From the NCBI RefSeq assembly GCF_009728485.1, contig NZ_VVIQ01000005.1:62001-126000 (forward strand): 64,000 nt of DNA. Direction: 5' to 3'. The first letter of the stretch is position 1; the number at the start of each line of letters is the position of its first letter. Shown here piece by piece: positions 8,556 to 16,614 of this stretch. The DNA is from Prevotella vespertina (GTDB lineage Bacteria > Bacteroidota > Bacteroidia > Bacteroidales > Bacteroidaceae). The notes under the pieces are model-generated. The model did no database searches. It had not been told where the DNA came from and saw only the letters and a program-made list of their open reading frames with translations. A program made the translations under genes and the position numbers.

Positions 8556-9137
8556 TTATTTGTTGATAAATTTTTTACCATTCTGAATAACAACTCCTTT
8601 GTAGTTTTTGTCTACACGCTGCCCTGAAAGGTTATACATTGGTTGTGCATTATTATTAGACTCTACATTTATTCCTGTGATATCATTAGGTGTATCCTTT
8701 AAAGTTATGGTGAACTTTTTAATGCGTACTTGTTTCTTTGCTGCAGTGAAAGAAGTTGTTTTTGCATCACCAGTCCATGTAACGGTAACTTTATCACTAG
8801 AAACAGTGACTCCTTCCATATTATCAGCAAACCCATCGGCAAGATATCTCTTTTCATCGTTTTTGTATGTATCACATTCGATTATGATATTTGTCATATT
8901 ATAATTGGCAGATGTGATAGTCATTGTAGCTTTCTGATAGAGGCGGTATGAAAACTTGTTATTCATTGCTCCGTTTGACATCGTTATAGTTATTCCATCT
9001 TTATTAATACTGATGTCTTTGCCAGCTTTCGGACCTTGTAGTTCCTCAGAACTGATAACAACTTTCTTCTGTGCAAATGAAAAAGAACTGATTGCCGTGA
9101 AAGCAATAGTGAGAATTAAGCGTAAAGTTTTGTTCAT
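8556..9137 (-). CDS. exported hypothetical protein with YNLSGQRV C-terminal motif
   Basis: A 193-residue protein with a clear Sec signal peptide (cleavage after about SSFSFA-Q). The mature part is short beta-strand-like segments rich in Thr, Ser and Lys. The C-terminus, MYNLSGQRVDKNYKGVVIQN followed by GKKFINK, is a recurrent ending of secreted Prevotella/Bacteroides proteins and probably an anchoring or sorting tail. No enzyme motif is visible. It is a monocistronic gene with its own promoter and a hairpin after the stop. Function unknown. Confidence 0.75.
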   Translation of the reverse strand: MNKTLRLILTIAFTAISSFSFAQKKVVISSEELQGPKAGKDISINKDGITITMSNGAMNNKFSYRLYQKATMTITSANYNMTNIIIECDTYKNDEKRYLADGFADNMEGVTVSSDKVTVTWTGDAKTTSFTAAKKQVRIKKFTITLKDTPNDITGINVESNNNAQPMYNLSGQRVDKNYKGVVIQNGKKFINK

Positions 9138-9176
9138 AATAAAATTGTTTAATGATTAAAAGAATAAATAACAATG

Positions 9177-9207
9177 CAAATTTAGGTATTTGATATGATA
9201 TTTGCAA
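9177..9207 (-). promoter_or_regulatory. promoter of the secreted-protein gene
   Basis: Read on the minus strand, TTG (9207-9205), a 20-base spacer and TAAATTTG (9184-9177) match the Bacteroidetes consensus exactly. The start codon lies about 40 bases downstream. Confidence 0.8.
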
Positions 9208-9320
9208 TTAAGTTTCTTATTATAATTTGAACTTGAATTGATAAATAACGATATTTCTTTCCTCGTTTTCTTCATGTGTGCGCTTTTAATGTTAAATTCT
9301 CCTTTTTATATCAATAAAAT

Positions 9321-9351
9321 TTGTTTTATTCCTTTATATACACTATATTTG
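9321..9351 (+). promoter_or_regulatory. promoter of the candidate small RNA
   Basis: TTG (9321-9323), a 20-base spacer and TATATTTG (9344-9351) give a full -33/-7 match. No ORF follows before the terminator at 9396-9429. Confidence 0.8.
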
Positions 9352-9355
9352 TAGC

Positions 9356-9429
9356 GTGTTTTTCACAGATTTAGATGTTTTGCTAAATCTAGTTCGAGGT
9401 TGGTAGCTTCCTGCACCAACCTCTTTTTT
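9356..9429 (+). ncRNA. candidate small RNA of about 75 nt
   Basis: A consensus promoter directly precedes a short unit with two perfect hairpins. The first is AGATTTAG/CTAAATCT (9367-9374 with 9383-9390). The second is GAGGTTGGT/ACCAACCTC (9396-9404 with 9415-9423), followed by six T residues as an intrinsic terminator. No start codon with a sensible frame lies inside. The unit sits between a minus-strand gene and the separately promoted lipoprotein gene, so it is not a leader or trailer of either. The RNA family is not recognised. Start site inferred from the -7 box. Confidence 0.7.
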
Positions 9430-9439
9430 ATTGATTTCC

Positions 9440-9470
9440 TTGACATTATCTGAATCTTTTCATATCTTTG
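9440..9470 (+). promoter_or_regulatory. promoter of the DUF6359 lipoprotein gene
   Basis: TTG (9440-9442), a 20-base spacer and TATCTTTG (9463-9470) match the consensus. The start codon is 24 bases downstream of the -7 box. Confidence 0.8.
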
Positions 9471-9494
9471 TGGAGTTAATATAAACTTGATTCT

Positions 9495-9977
9495 ATGAAA
9501 ATGAATAGATTGATAATACTATTTTTAGTTTGTGTTATTTGCTTTGGATGTCAGAAAACAAGTCCTGCAGATAATAGCGAGACTTTACCTAGATATGAAG
9601 AGGAGGATGACGATCCTTCTTCAGAACAGAAAGTTTATAGCGTCGAAGAATTTCGAAATACAGAATTAGGCGATAGATATGTTTGGGTGAAGGGAATTAT
9701 TGTAGGAGCTTGTAGTAAGAGTATTAAATATGCAGAATGGATGGATCCATTCACCTATGATAATGCAATTTTATTAGCAGATAGTTTAGGAGATTGTACT
9801 CCAGAGAAGGTTATTGCTATTCAGTTAAGGACAAAAGCAATGAAGGCAGAGTTTGGTTTAGCTACAACACCTGATAATTATGGGCGTAGTGTTGCGTTCT
9901 ATGGTACAAAGCAAAAGTATCTTGGTGTACCAGGAATGAAGAAGAATGTTGTGGGCGGACAATGGTTAGATGAATGA
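9495..9977 (+). CDS. DUF6359-like lipoprotein
   Basis: A 160-residue lipoprotein with a type II signal peptide (LFLVCVICFGC, lipidated Cys about residue 19). A low-complexity acidic linker EEEDDDPSSE follows, then one compact domain. The domain has YVWVKGIIVGACSKSIKY, ILLADS and a NYGRSVAFYGTKQKYLGVPG ending, the pattern I associate with DUF6359, an OB-like fold seen in Bacteroidetes lipoproteins and adhesin-like proteins. No catalytic residues are evident. The acidic stretch starts some 15 residues after the Cys, so surface export is uncertain. Single gene with its own promoter. Confidence 0.75.
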   Translation: MKMNRLIILFLVCVICFGCQKTSPADNSETLPRYEEEDDDPSSEQKVYSVEEFRNTELGDRYVWVKGIIVGACSKSIKYAEWMDPFTYDNAILLADSLGDCTPEKVIAIQLRTKAMKAEFGLATTPDNYGRSVAFYGTKQKYLGVPGMKKNVVGGQWLDE

Positions 9978-9993
9978 TTTTTGTATGAAAAGT

Positions 9994-10024
9994 TTGCTGC
10001 AAAGGATAAAAGTTGCTATATTTG
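9994..10024 (+). promoter_or_regulatory. promoter of the ECF sigma factor gene
   Basis: TTG (9994-9996), a 20-base spacer and TATATTTG (10017-10024) match the consensus. The implied 5' leader is long (about 150 bases), leaving room for post-transcriptional control. Confidence 0.75.
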
Positions 10025-10180
10025 CAGAACTTTAACTGCAATGGGTAAGATGAAAGAGAATGATTTTACCTTTATCTGCCTAAGTTTTTTCAGTGAGTAC
10101 GGAATGATTATTTTTAAATTAAGATAAAGCAATAAAAGCCTATCGGAACAATTATACTTCATAAAACAATAAACATATAA

Positions 10181-10777
10181 ATGAAGAATCTAAGTGATAT
10201 GACCGACGAGCAGTTGGCATTGTCATATATTAATGGAAGTAACGAGGCTTTTGATTTATTGCTTTTACGTAATCAATCAAAACTATTCTCATATATTCTT
10301 TTTGTAGTGCATGACCAAGATGCTGCTAATGATTTATTTCAGGAAACATTTGTGAAGGTTATAACTAGACTACAACAAGGTAAGTACTCTCCAACGGGAA
10401 AGTTCTATGCTTGGATTATGCGTATTGCTCACAATGTGATAATGGATTGGTATCGTGCTCAGCGTGCAGACAAGATTGTTGATGCGCCAAAAGAAAATAA
10501 CCTTTCTAACATAGCTGGCAGTGAAACTACCATAGGGGATATTGAATGTCAGTTTATTAATACCCAAACTCTTTCAGAAGTTAAGCGTTTAATGAACTTA
10601 TTGCCTGCACCACAACGAGAAGTTGTATACATGCGTTTTTATCAGGAGATGTCATTTAAGGAGATTGCCGAGACAACTGGTGTGAGCATTAATACAAGTC
10701 TTGGACGTATGCGTTATGCAATCCTTAATCTGAGAAGGATGGTGCGTGAATATAATCTAAATTTACAGTTTGCTTAA
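10181..10777 (+). CDS. RNA polymerase ECF-type sigma factor
   Basis: A 198-residue sigma-70 family protein with only regions 2 and 4. Region 2 covers about residues 22-92 (FSYILFVVHDQDAANDLFQE, then FYAWIMRIAHNVIMDWYR). Region 4 covers about 130-185 (LPAPQREVVYMRFYQEMSF, KEIAETTGVSINTSLGRMRY). The linker is Asn/Glu rich. No anti-sigma factor or SusC/SusD pair is adjacent, so it is not an obvious polysaccharide-utilisation regulator and its regulon is unknown. A strong bidirectional terminator separates it from convergent rpe. Confidence 0.9.
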   Translation: MKNLSDMTDEQLALSYINGSNEAFDLLLLRNQSKLFSYILFVVHDQDAANDLFQETFVKVITRLQQGKYSPTGKFYAWIMRIAHNVIMDWYRAQRADKIVDAPKENNLSNIAGSETTIGDIECQFINTQTLSEVKRLMNLLPAPQREVVYMRFYQEMSFKEIAETTGVSINTSLGRMRYAILNLRRMVREYNLNLQFA

Positions 10778-10783
10778 TATAAG

Positions 10784-10847
10784 AAGGTGTTGAATATTAG
10801 ACGTTATGTAACCATAACCTTTATATACTTCTAATATTCAACACCTT
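10784..10847. terminator. bidirectional terminator between sigma factor and rpe
   Basis: A perfect 17-bp stem (AAGGTGTTGAATATTAG with its complement at 10831-10847) carries a nested 6-bp hairpin (GTTATG/CATAAC) in its loop. Both flanks are A/T-rich, suiting termination of the two convergent genes. Confidence 0.88.
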
Positions 10848-10853
10848 TTCATT

Positions 10854-11510
10854 TTATCGTTTCAAAGTCTTCAACGAATGGATTGTGGCTTTCGGATCAG
10901 CCGCTTTGAAGACATAACTACCGCTAACGAGGATATCAACTCCAGCTTTTATAAGGCGTGGTGCTGTTTCTTGTTGTACACCGCCATCAACTTCAATGAG
11001 AACTTTGCTATTTTCGTTATCAATCATTTGGCGAAGTCGTTGAACCTTTTTAATTGTATGTTCTATAAACTTCTGACCACCGAAGCCAGGATTAACGCTC
11101 ATGAGTTGTACAATATCCACATCGCAAATAATATCTTCAAGAACATTCACAGGAGTAGATGGGTTAAGTGTTACTCCCGCTTTCATTCCTGCACTATGAA
11201 TTGCTTGTATTGTTCGGTGAAGGTGCACACAAGCCTCATATTGTACGTTCATAATTGCAGCTCCTGTCGAAGCAGTCTGCTGGATGTAATTCTCTGGATG
11301 AACAATCATAAAGTGTACATCCATAGGTTTCTTACAAGCCTTACCCACTGCTTCCAAGATGGGAAATCCAAAGGAAATGTTAGGAACGAATACACCATCC
11401 ATAACATCCATGTGAAGCCAATCGGCATCGCTCTCATTAATCATTTCAATCTCTTTGTCTAAATGCAAAAAATCAGCAGAGAGAAGGGAAGGAGATACTA
11501 TTGTTTCCAT
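10854..11510 (-). CDS. rpe: ribulose-phosphate 3-epimerase
   Basis: Interconverts ribulose 5-phosphate and xylulose 5-phosphate in the pentose phosphate pathway. The 218-residue TIM barrel has SPSLLSADFLHL at the start, WLHMDVMDGVFVPNISFG with metal-binding His/Asp, MDVHFMIVHPENY, MSVNPGFGGQKFI and EVDGGVQ near the end, all expected for Rpe. It lies 12 bases downstream of a 42-codon ORF on the same strand and ends at a terminator shared with the convergent sigma factor gene. Confidence 0.96.
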   Translation of the reverse strand: METIVSPSLLSADFLHLDKEIEMINESDADWLHMDVMDGVFVPNISFGFPILEAVGKACKKPMDVHFMIVHPENYIQQTASTGAAIMNVQYEACVHLHRTIQAIHSAGMKAGVTLNPSTPVNVLEDIICDVDIVQLMSVNPGFGGQKFIEHTIKKVQRLRQMIDNENSKVLIEVDGGVQQETAPRLIKAGVDILVSGSYVFKAADPKATIHSLKTLKR

Positions 11511-11522
11511 ACTTTTTTATTC

Positions 11523-11651
11523 TTAATTCAAGCAATAAGACTGTATTTTCCCATTCATTTTAAAGGTACGATAGGTGTAAGCTATCTGTCGAATAAGAGC
11601 TAAAGTCTTCTCAGAAGGCTTTAATTCCTCAGGAGTAAAAATATTCACCAT
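11523..11651 (-). CDS. small 42-residue protein upstream of rpe
   Basis: A short ORF reads MVNIFTPEELKPSEKTLALI then RQIAYTYRTFKMNGKIQSYC and LN, stopping 12 bases before the rpe start on the same strand. Its amphipathic, charge-balanced composition and tight spacing to rpe look like a real gene. I recall similar short proteins (TP-EL-P-TL-IRQIAYTYR pattern) encoded in other Bacteroidetes, but cannot verify this here. No domain is recognised. It may be cotranscribed with rpe. Confidence 0.6.
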   Translation of the reverse strand: MVNIFTPEELKPSEKTLALIRQIAYTYRTFKMNGKIQSYCLN

Positions 11652-11803
11652 AGGCTTAAATTATGCTATTAATTAGAGAGTTCTTTGTTTTTTAAACGTG
11701 CTTGTCTAAAGATTATTATATCTGATAGAAACATTATTTCCTTTTATCTCCCACATTCGCAATGTTTTTATAGCGATACTACGGGTACAATCTTTTTTTT
11801 GAT

Positions 11804-11811
11804 TATCTTTG
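11804..11811 (+). promoter_or_regulatory. -7 box (TATCTTTG) of the trpF operon
   Basis: A perfect -7 box lies 19 bases before the trpF start. A -33 TTG at the right spacing is not evident, although a run of T lies just upstream. Confidence 0.5.
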
Positions 11812-11830
11812 TAGCACAAAAAATATAACT

Positions 11831-12493
11831 ATGATAGTAAAGATATGTGGCATGCGTGATGCCGTGAATATACATGGTGTATCGCAATTAGGTATTGAGT
11901 GGTTAGGATTAAACTTCTGCCCATCAGATAAACGTTATGTCAGTCAAATCTCCTCGCGCGCTGGTATTATCCCAGATTATGGTTCGTTAAAGGTGGATAC
12001 ATCTGAAAGTAATCGCCCGAAGTTATGTGGTATTTTTAAAGATGATATGCCACAGAACATAGTTACGTGTGTCTATAATTTTAATCTTGATATCGTTCAG
12101 CTTGATGGCGAGGAAAGTCCTGTCATGTTAGATAATCTTCGTCGCACGATTGATCCCGACATTCATGCTGGAATAAAGATTATGAAGACTATTTCGGTTA
12201 GGACTCGTGAGGATATTAACCAGTATAAGCCGTATGTAAATAGTGCAGATTATTTCCTATTTGATATGCAAACTTCGGAAGATTGTTCTAAGGATTGGAC
12301 AATTTTAAATGAATACGATGGGAATATTCCTTTTCTGTTGTCAGGAAATATTGGCATAGAGGATCTATCAAGCATTAACGATTTTTCTCATCCTCAGTTC
12401 TATGGCATTAACATTGATCAGAAGTTTGAGAAAGAACCAGCCATGAAAGATATTACTCTGCTTAAGACTTTCTTAGAAGGCGTGCGAAGATAA
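11831..12493 (+). CDS. trpF: phosphoribosylanthranilate isomerase, divergent
   Basis: A 220-residue TIM-barrel protein of the TrpF family, the third step of tryptophan synthesis. KICGMR carries the catalytic Cys6, and FLFDMQT carries an Asp (145) at the place of the second catalytic residue. NFCPSDKRYV, GIFKDD and VQLDGEE follow the family. The C-terminal phosphate-binding segments are altered: LLSGNIG stands for the usual LAGGL, and GINIDQKFE for DVSSGVE. No other trp gene except a possible trpG is nearby. It could be a working but drifting TrpF, or one adapted to another substrate. Confidence 0.8.
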   Translation: MIVKICGMRDAVNIHGVSQLGIEWLGLNFCPSDKRYVSQISSRAGIIPDYGSLKVDTSESNRPKLCGIFKDDMPQNIVTCVYNFNLDIVQLDGEESPVMLDNLRRTIDPDIHAGIKIMKTISVRTREDINQYKPYVNSADYFLFDMQTSEDCSKDWTILNEYDGNIPFLLSGNIGIEDLSSINDFSHPQFYGINIDQKFEKEPAMKDITLLKTFLEGVRR

Positions 12494-12507
12494 ACGGGGA
12501 CGCATAA

Positions 12508-13086
12508 ATGAAACTTATGAAAATGAAGTGTGTTATCATTGATAACTATGATTCATTCACCTATAATCTAGCGCATCTTATCAAAGAAGTTGGGGGAGAA
12601 GTAACCATTTTTCATAATGATGACTTCCAACTTAATGAGTTAGAATGTTTCGATAAGATAATACTTAGTCCTGGACCAGGGCTACCTTCTCAAGCGGGTC
12701 AATTAATGAATGTCATTCGTCATTATGCTGGTCACAAACCAATCTTAGGTGTTTGTTTGGGACATCAAGCTATTGCGGAGAGCTTCGGGGCTAAGCTGGA
12801 GAACCTTTCAGACGTATTTCACGGAGTTTCCGCAGAGATAATTCAGCCCGTCAACTCCCCTTTATTTGCAGGATTAAAGCGTCCAATCATCGTAGGGCGT
12901 TATCACAGTTGGGCGGTTTCAAAGGATGATTTTCCCGATTGTTTAGAGATAATTGCTGAAACGTCTGATGGGATTATCATGGCATTGAGGCATCGTGACT
13001 ATAATTTATATGGCATTCAATTCCATCCTGAAAGTGTTTTAACGCCACAAGGCAATAGGATTCTTCACAACTGGTTAGTGCTTTGA
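12508..13086 (+). CDS. class I glutamine amidotransferase (TrpG/PabA type)
   Basis: The 192-residue glutaminase subunit of anthranilate or aminodeoxychorismate synthase, releasing ammonia from glutamine for a TrpE or PabB partner. The triad is complete: Cys83 in GVCLGHQAIAESFG, and His173 and Glu175 in IQFHPESVLTP. VIIDNYDSFTYNLAHLI at the start is diagnostic of this branch. No synthase subunit is encoded alongside, so the choice between TrpG and PabA is open; the trpF neighbour 14 bases upstream slightly favours tryptophan. Three possible ATG starts lie within six codons. Confidence 0.85.
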   Translation: MKLMKMKCVIIDNYDSFTYNLAHLIKEVGGEVTIFHNDDFQLNELECFDKIILSPGPGLPSQAGQLMNVIRHYAGHKPILGVCLGHQAIAESFGAKLENLSDVFHGVSAEIIQPVNSPLFAGLKRPIIVGRYHSWAVSKDDFPDCLEIIAETSDGIIMALRHRDYNLYGIQFHPESVLTPQGNRILHNWLVL

Positions 13087-13114
13087 ACAATATTTATTAC
13101 ATCTATAATCATCG

Positions 13115-13681
13115 ATGGTAGAGACAACTAAATATATAGATACAATTATTGACGACGGATTATCATGGTATGCAGTAAAACTCTTTACCATTCGTCAACA
13201 AGAAGTAAGAACCTATTTTGAGGAAAAAGACTTAGAATGTTTCATTCCCGAGCAATATATTACGATAGAAGGACGTGATGGCAAGCCACGTAAAGTATTA
13301 CGTCCTGTCGTTCGTAATCTTGTTTTTGTGAAACAGTCCATTGACGAAAAGCAGTTTCGCCATATTGTTAGCGAGATGAACTATAAGATAAGTGTTCTGC
13401 GCAAATCAATCAGTTCTCAGGAATATTGCCTTATTCCGCACGACCAGATGTATGAATTTCGTCTTATGTGTAATCCTGAAGTGACAATGCGAAAGTTCGT
13501 TTCTTCCGACGAGGCACATCTAAAAGCTGGTGACAAAGTATTGGTCAAGTTCGGACCCATGAAAGGAATGACTGGGCGATTGGTTCGTTCTAACAAAAAG
13601 TATTATTTATTAAAGGAGATTCCTGGTATCGGTGTAATGCTAAAGATTTCCAGATGGTGTTGTGTTCCTATGGAGAAATAA
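13115..13681 (+). CDS. UpxY-like NusG-family antiterminator
   Basis: A 188-residue NusG paralogue. An NGN domain (WYAVKLFTIRQQEVRTYFEE near residue 18, and VVRNLVFVKQ) is followed by a KOW motif (AGDKVLVKFGPMKGMTGRLV, about 143-162). Short paralogues of this type (UpxY, LoaP) control long polysaccharide operons, normally as the first gene. Here it follows the amidotransferase by 28 bases and is the last gene before a 744-bp noncoding stretch, with no glycan locus behind it. It is either an orphan acting in trans or the residue of a lost locus. RNA polymerase association is inferred from the family. Confidence 0.85.
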   Translation: MVETTKYIDTIIDDGLSWYAVKLFTIRQQEVRTYFEEKDLECFIPEQYITIEGRDGKPRKVLRPVVRNLVFVKQSIDEKQFRHIVSEMNYKISVLRKSISSQEYCLIPHDQMYEFRLMCNPEVTMRKFVSSDEAHLKAGDKVLVKFGPMKGMTGRLVRSNKKYYLLKEIPGIGVMLKISRWCCVPMEK

Positions 13682-13751
13682 ATGTAAAGTAATATTGTTA
13701 TTTTTGATACCTATAATTTCGTTATTCGAAAGCAACTTATATTTCCATCTG

Positions 13752-14095
13752 AAATATACGATTTTTGAGATAATTCTTCCTACTTTTTGTAATAATCTGA
13801 TAGTCATAGAGTTACAAATAGTTCGATTGTTTTGAGAAGAAAATCCTATCTATTTTACTGAAATGTGCTATCGTTTTGATTAAAAAGTACTATCGTTTCC
13901 GTCAAAAAGTACTATCGTTTTCATCAAAAGATAGTATCGTTTTTTATGAAAAGTCCTTATTTTTCGGGTGAAAAGTACTGGGAAATCTCTTAAAATGTAA
14001 TTACTTTTTATTTTTAAGTCCTATTTTACGTGTTTGATAGATAAATTGTTTTCTAGAATACGCTAGAATAATAAAATTAAATGTAATATATTTTT
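13752..14095 (+). repeat. 345-bp intergenic repeat element, copy 1, with 22-bp array
   Basis: Three blocks match the element at 55270-55614 (opposite strand). The head is AAATATACGATTTTTGAGA (13752-13770) plus AATCTGATA starting 42 bases further in both copies. The middle array has about six 22-bp units (13860-13992, one of 23), several containing AAAAAGTACTATCGTTT. The tail is TTCTA, 6 bases, GCTAGAAT, then an A/T run with AATGTAA. The distance from head to GCTAGAAT is 310 bases here and 311 in copy 2. No ORF is present. It starts 70 bases after the NusG-like gene. Confidence 0.85.
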
Positions 14096-14296
14096 GTAAT
14101 GAAGATAGAGTTTTTCTAAGTTATTCCTCCGAATTAAGTGGGACGATTTCTGTTACCATTCACGGTACACCTATTAGCATGAAAAAATGAACCTAGCGAT
14201 GTGGCGCATATTCGCTAATCTGTAATAGGAAATTCAATTATTAGAAGGATGATAATAGAGCTATGAAATACAGAGAATTGTTTACGAACAATATGA

Positions 14297-14337
14297 AAAA
14301 AGTCCGCAAACAATTTCGATTTTGTTTGCGAACTTTT
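14297..14337. terminator. hairpin after noncoding stretch, possible terminator for ccsBA or the opposite strand
   Basis: AAGT, a 2-base mismatch and GCAAACAA pair with TTGTTTGC and ACTT around an 8-base loop, flanked by A runs upstream and T runs downstream, so it could act on either strand. The preceding 14096-14296 has no gene I can support. It contains only a distant inverted repeat, CCTATTA (14170-14176) with TAATAGG (14223-14229). Confidence 0.5.
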
Positions 14338-14425
14338 CCTTGTTTATCTTATGGAATCGTCTCAGAACTTACTCACTGAAAGTCTGTAAGCTAGGACGAA
14401 AGCACTTGATGCTACTATGCTTTTT

Positions 14426-16603
14426 CTAAGCGTAAGAGTGCATACCACCAAGAATGTAATTGACACCGAAGTAAGTCATTAGGATACTTAAGAATGCAAT
14501 AAACATAAAGATGTGATATTTCTTCTCACTTCTTAATGATTGTAAACTTGCTTTATGCAATGGAATAGCATAAATCATGAATGTTATGAGTGCCCATGTC
14601 TCTTTCGGGTCCCATCCCCAATAAGTACCCCAACTGATATTTGCCCAAATTGCTCCTATGAATATTCCTAATCCGAGGGTGGTTATAGCAGGATAGAGGA
14701 ATATTTGTGAGAGCGTTGTCAGTTGCTTATTAATCTGAATGATACTTGCTTTTTTACTTTTATTTGTAAAGAAATAGGCGATTGCACTGATGAATGTCAA
14801 AGAAAATAGAGCATAGGATATCATGATAATACTGACATGTATGCTCAGCAACGGACTATTTAGTACGGGCATACGTGGCGTGATACTCGGATCCATCTCA
14901 CCAAGATGACTTACGAGTAGCATGAATCCACTCATGAGTAGTCCGAAAGTGGTCATTAGTTGCATCTTATGGGTTGTTAGGATTGATACAATCATAATGA
15001 GCCATGAGAGTAAAAGCATTGTTTCATAGCCATTTGCAATAGGAATCGTCCCGTTGATAATCCATCTTAAAGCTAATGTAAATGTAAGGATAAGCCATGA
15101 TAAGCCCATGAGACAGGTGAAAATTCTGTATCTCTTCTTTTTGTTTAAGAATAAGATGGATAAAAGTCCTAACGTCAGATTGACGATGAATAGAATCGTT
15201 GCGAACGAGCAAGAATTATAGATATTCTCTGCTTTTATTTCCGTTGGTGTAGGGATCGTATTACCACCATAAACTTGTTGATATTTCTGCAACTTTAGAG
15301 CAAGTTCGTTCAGCATTCCTGTGTTTCCTTGGTTGGCTAATTGTCTTGCTAAGGAGAGAATCGTATGAATGTATTGCTGTTGTGCCTTAGGCATAGCTTT
15401 GGGCATACGATCGGTAGGTGCAAACCAGTCAATGTTTCCTTTGTTTGATGTATAAGGGAATATCTTGAGCGTTTTGCCTTGCATAAGATCCATTAATAAC
15501 ATCATCTTGTCGTCAGTGTCAAGAATCTGTTTAGCGACAGCATCGTTAGGTTGACTCTGTGCATCTTCAAGATATGGACCGAGGATATATCCTTGTTGTC
15601 CGAAAAGACTCATAGGGGATATATATTCACTGAGCCCTAATTTATTACGTAGCTCACTTCCTTTTATCTTAAAGATAGGTTCTTTCATCCATTCCTTCCC
15701 CCAGAACATGAAACCTGTTAGTACTTGGCAGGGAGTGAAGTCCTTGTAATTCTTTTTACCATATAGTTTCTTTGTGAAGTCAATGGCGTAGGTTTGCATA
15801 GGACAGATACGACCATTATAAACAATAAGAACCTTTCCGAACTCATCTGCAGTCTCACGTGTTAATGATGGTTGTGCACTGATAGGTGATGTTCCAGCTA
15901 GAAGTAGTAAGAGTAACGCAATGGCTTTACCACTATTACTACGAAGTAATCGACGGAAGTTCCCTTTGGGTTCGATAAGCATGGCAATGAGTCCAAGGAA
16001 GAGTAGGGCATAACCTATATATGTTACGGGGATTCCGTATGGATCAGAATTGACGGATAAGTATGAGCCTTTCATATCTTCATCGAAACTACTTTGATAA
16101 AGACGTGTGCCATAGCCTGAATATATCTTGTTCATAGATACCTGAAACTCTTCTTTCCTTTCACCTTCTATTATAGTAATTACAGAAGCATAATCCATTG
16201 CAGCCATATTGCCTGCGTGATATGTAATATTGAATCTATTTAGAACAACCGAGAATGGTAATTGTGCCTTATTACCATCTTTTGTTATATAGGTACTTAC
16301 AGGCTTCCCTTGTCTTAGATGTATCATTCCTTTGTGTGCTGTTAGATGAGTGAGTAAAGCACCAAGGAGAATGATGACGAATGACAAATGTAATAAGACG
16401 ATGATAGGGCGGCGGACTTTCCGCTTAATAAAATAAATGATTCCTGTAGCTGTACCTATTGCCCATAATAGGATGAACCACCAAGAACCGAAGATATTAT
16501 CTGAAACATAATCAAGACTTGTGTATTTTCCTATAACTGTTCCTATCGCCATTATGGCAACAATGAGAATATACACAATCTCAAGTAATCTTTTTGTTCG
16601 CAT
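14426..16603 (-). CDS. cytochrome c assembly protein CcsBA (ResB-ResC fusion)
   Basis: A 725-residue inner-membrane protein of the system II cytochrome c synthase type. The N-terminal half has four membrane segments and a large periplasmic domain (ResB/CcsB-like). The C-terminal half is a multi-span CcsA domain with the tryptophan-rich haem-handling motif WGTYWGWDPKETWALITF (about residue 660) and conserved histidines such as SHLGEMDP. It exports haem and attaches it to CXXCH sites outside the membrane. It is the last gene of the porin-imelysin-cytochrome set, whose di-heme protein is an obvious client. A hairpin with T run separates it from that gene, probably lowering its expression. Confidence 0.9.
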   Translation of the reverse strand: MRTKRLLEIVYILIVAIMAIGTVIGKYTSLDYVSDNIFGSWWFILLWAIGTATGIIYFIKRKVRRPIIVLLHLSFVIILLGALLTHLTAHKGMIHLRQGKPVSTYITKDGNKAQLPFSVVLNRFNITYHAGNMAAMDYASVITIIEGERKEEFQVSMNKIYSGYGTRLYQSSFDEDMKGSYLSVNSDPYGIPVTYIGYALLFLGLIAMLIEPKGNFRRLLRSNSGKAIALLLLLLAGTSPISAQPSLTRETADEFGKVLIVYNGRICPMQTYAIDFTKKLYGKKNYKDFTPCQVLTGFMFWGKEWMKEPIFKIKGSELRNKLGLSEYISPMSLFGQQGYILGPYLEDAQSQPNDAVAKQILDTDDKMMLLMDLMQGKTLKIFPYTSNKGNIDWFAPTDRMPKAMPKAQQQYIHTILSLARQLANQGNTGMLNELALKLQKYQQVYGGNTIPTPTEIKAENIYNSCSFATILFIVNLTLGLLSILFLNKKKRYRIFTCLMGLSWLILTFTLALRWIINGTIPIANGYETMLLLSWLIMIVSILTTHKMQLMTTFGLLMSGFMLLVSHLGEMDPSITPRMPVLNSPLLSIHVSIIMISYALFSLTFISAIAYFFTNKSKKASIIQINKQLTTLSQIFLYPAITTLGLGIFIGAIWANISWGTYWGWDPKETWALITFMIYAIPLHKASLQSLRSEKKYHIFMFIAFLSILMTYFGVNYILGGMHSYA

Positions 16604-16614
16604 TATTGTAAGAT

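Noticed and set aside
10878..11462. 194-residue plus-strand ORF opposite rpe
   Set aside because: Antisense shadow of rpe; Cys- and Asn-rich composition unlike a real protein and in a convergent terminator context.
14143..14156. Shared 14-mer ATTTCTGTTACCAT here and at about 30569-30582
   Set aside because: A few 14-base matches are expected by chance in an AT-rich window of this size; the flanks agree only weakly.
14263..14379. 38-residue ORF in the 744-bp gap
   Set aside because: It runs through a strong hairpin, has no protein-like pattern and no promoter.
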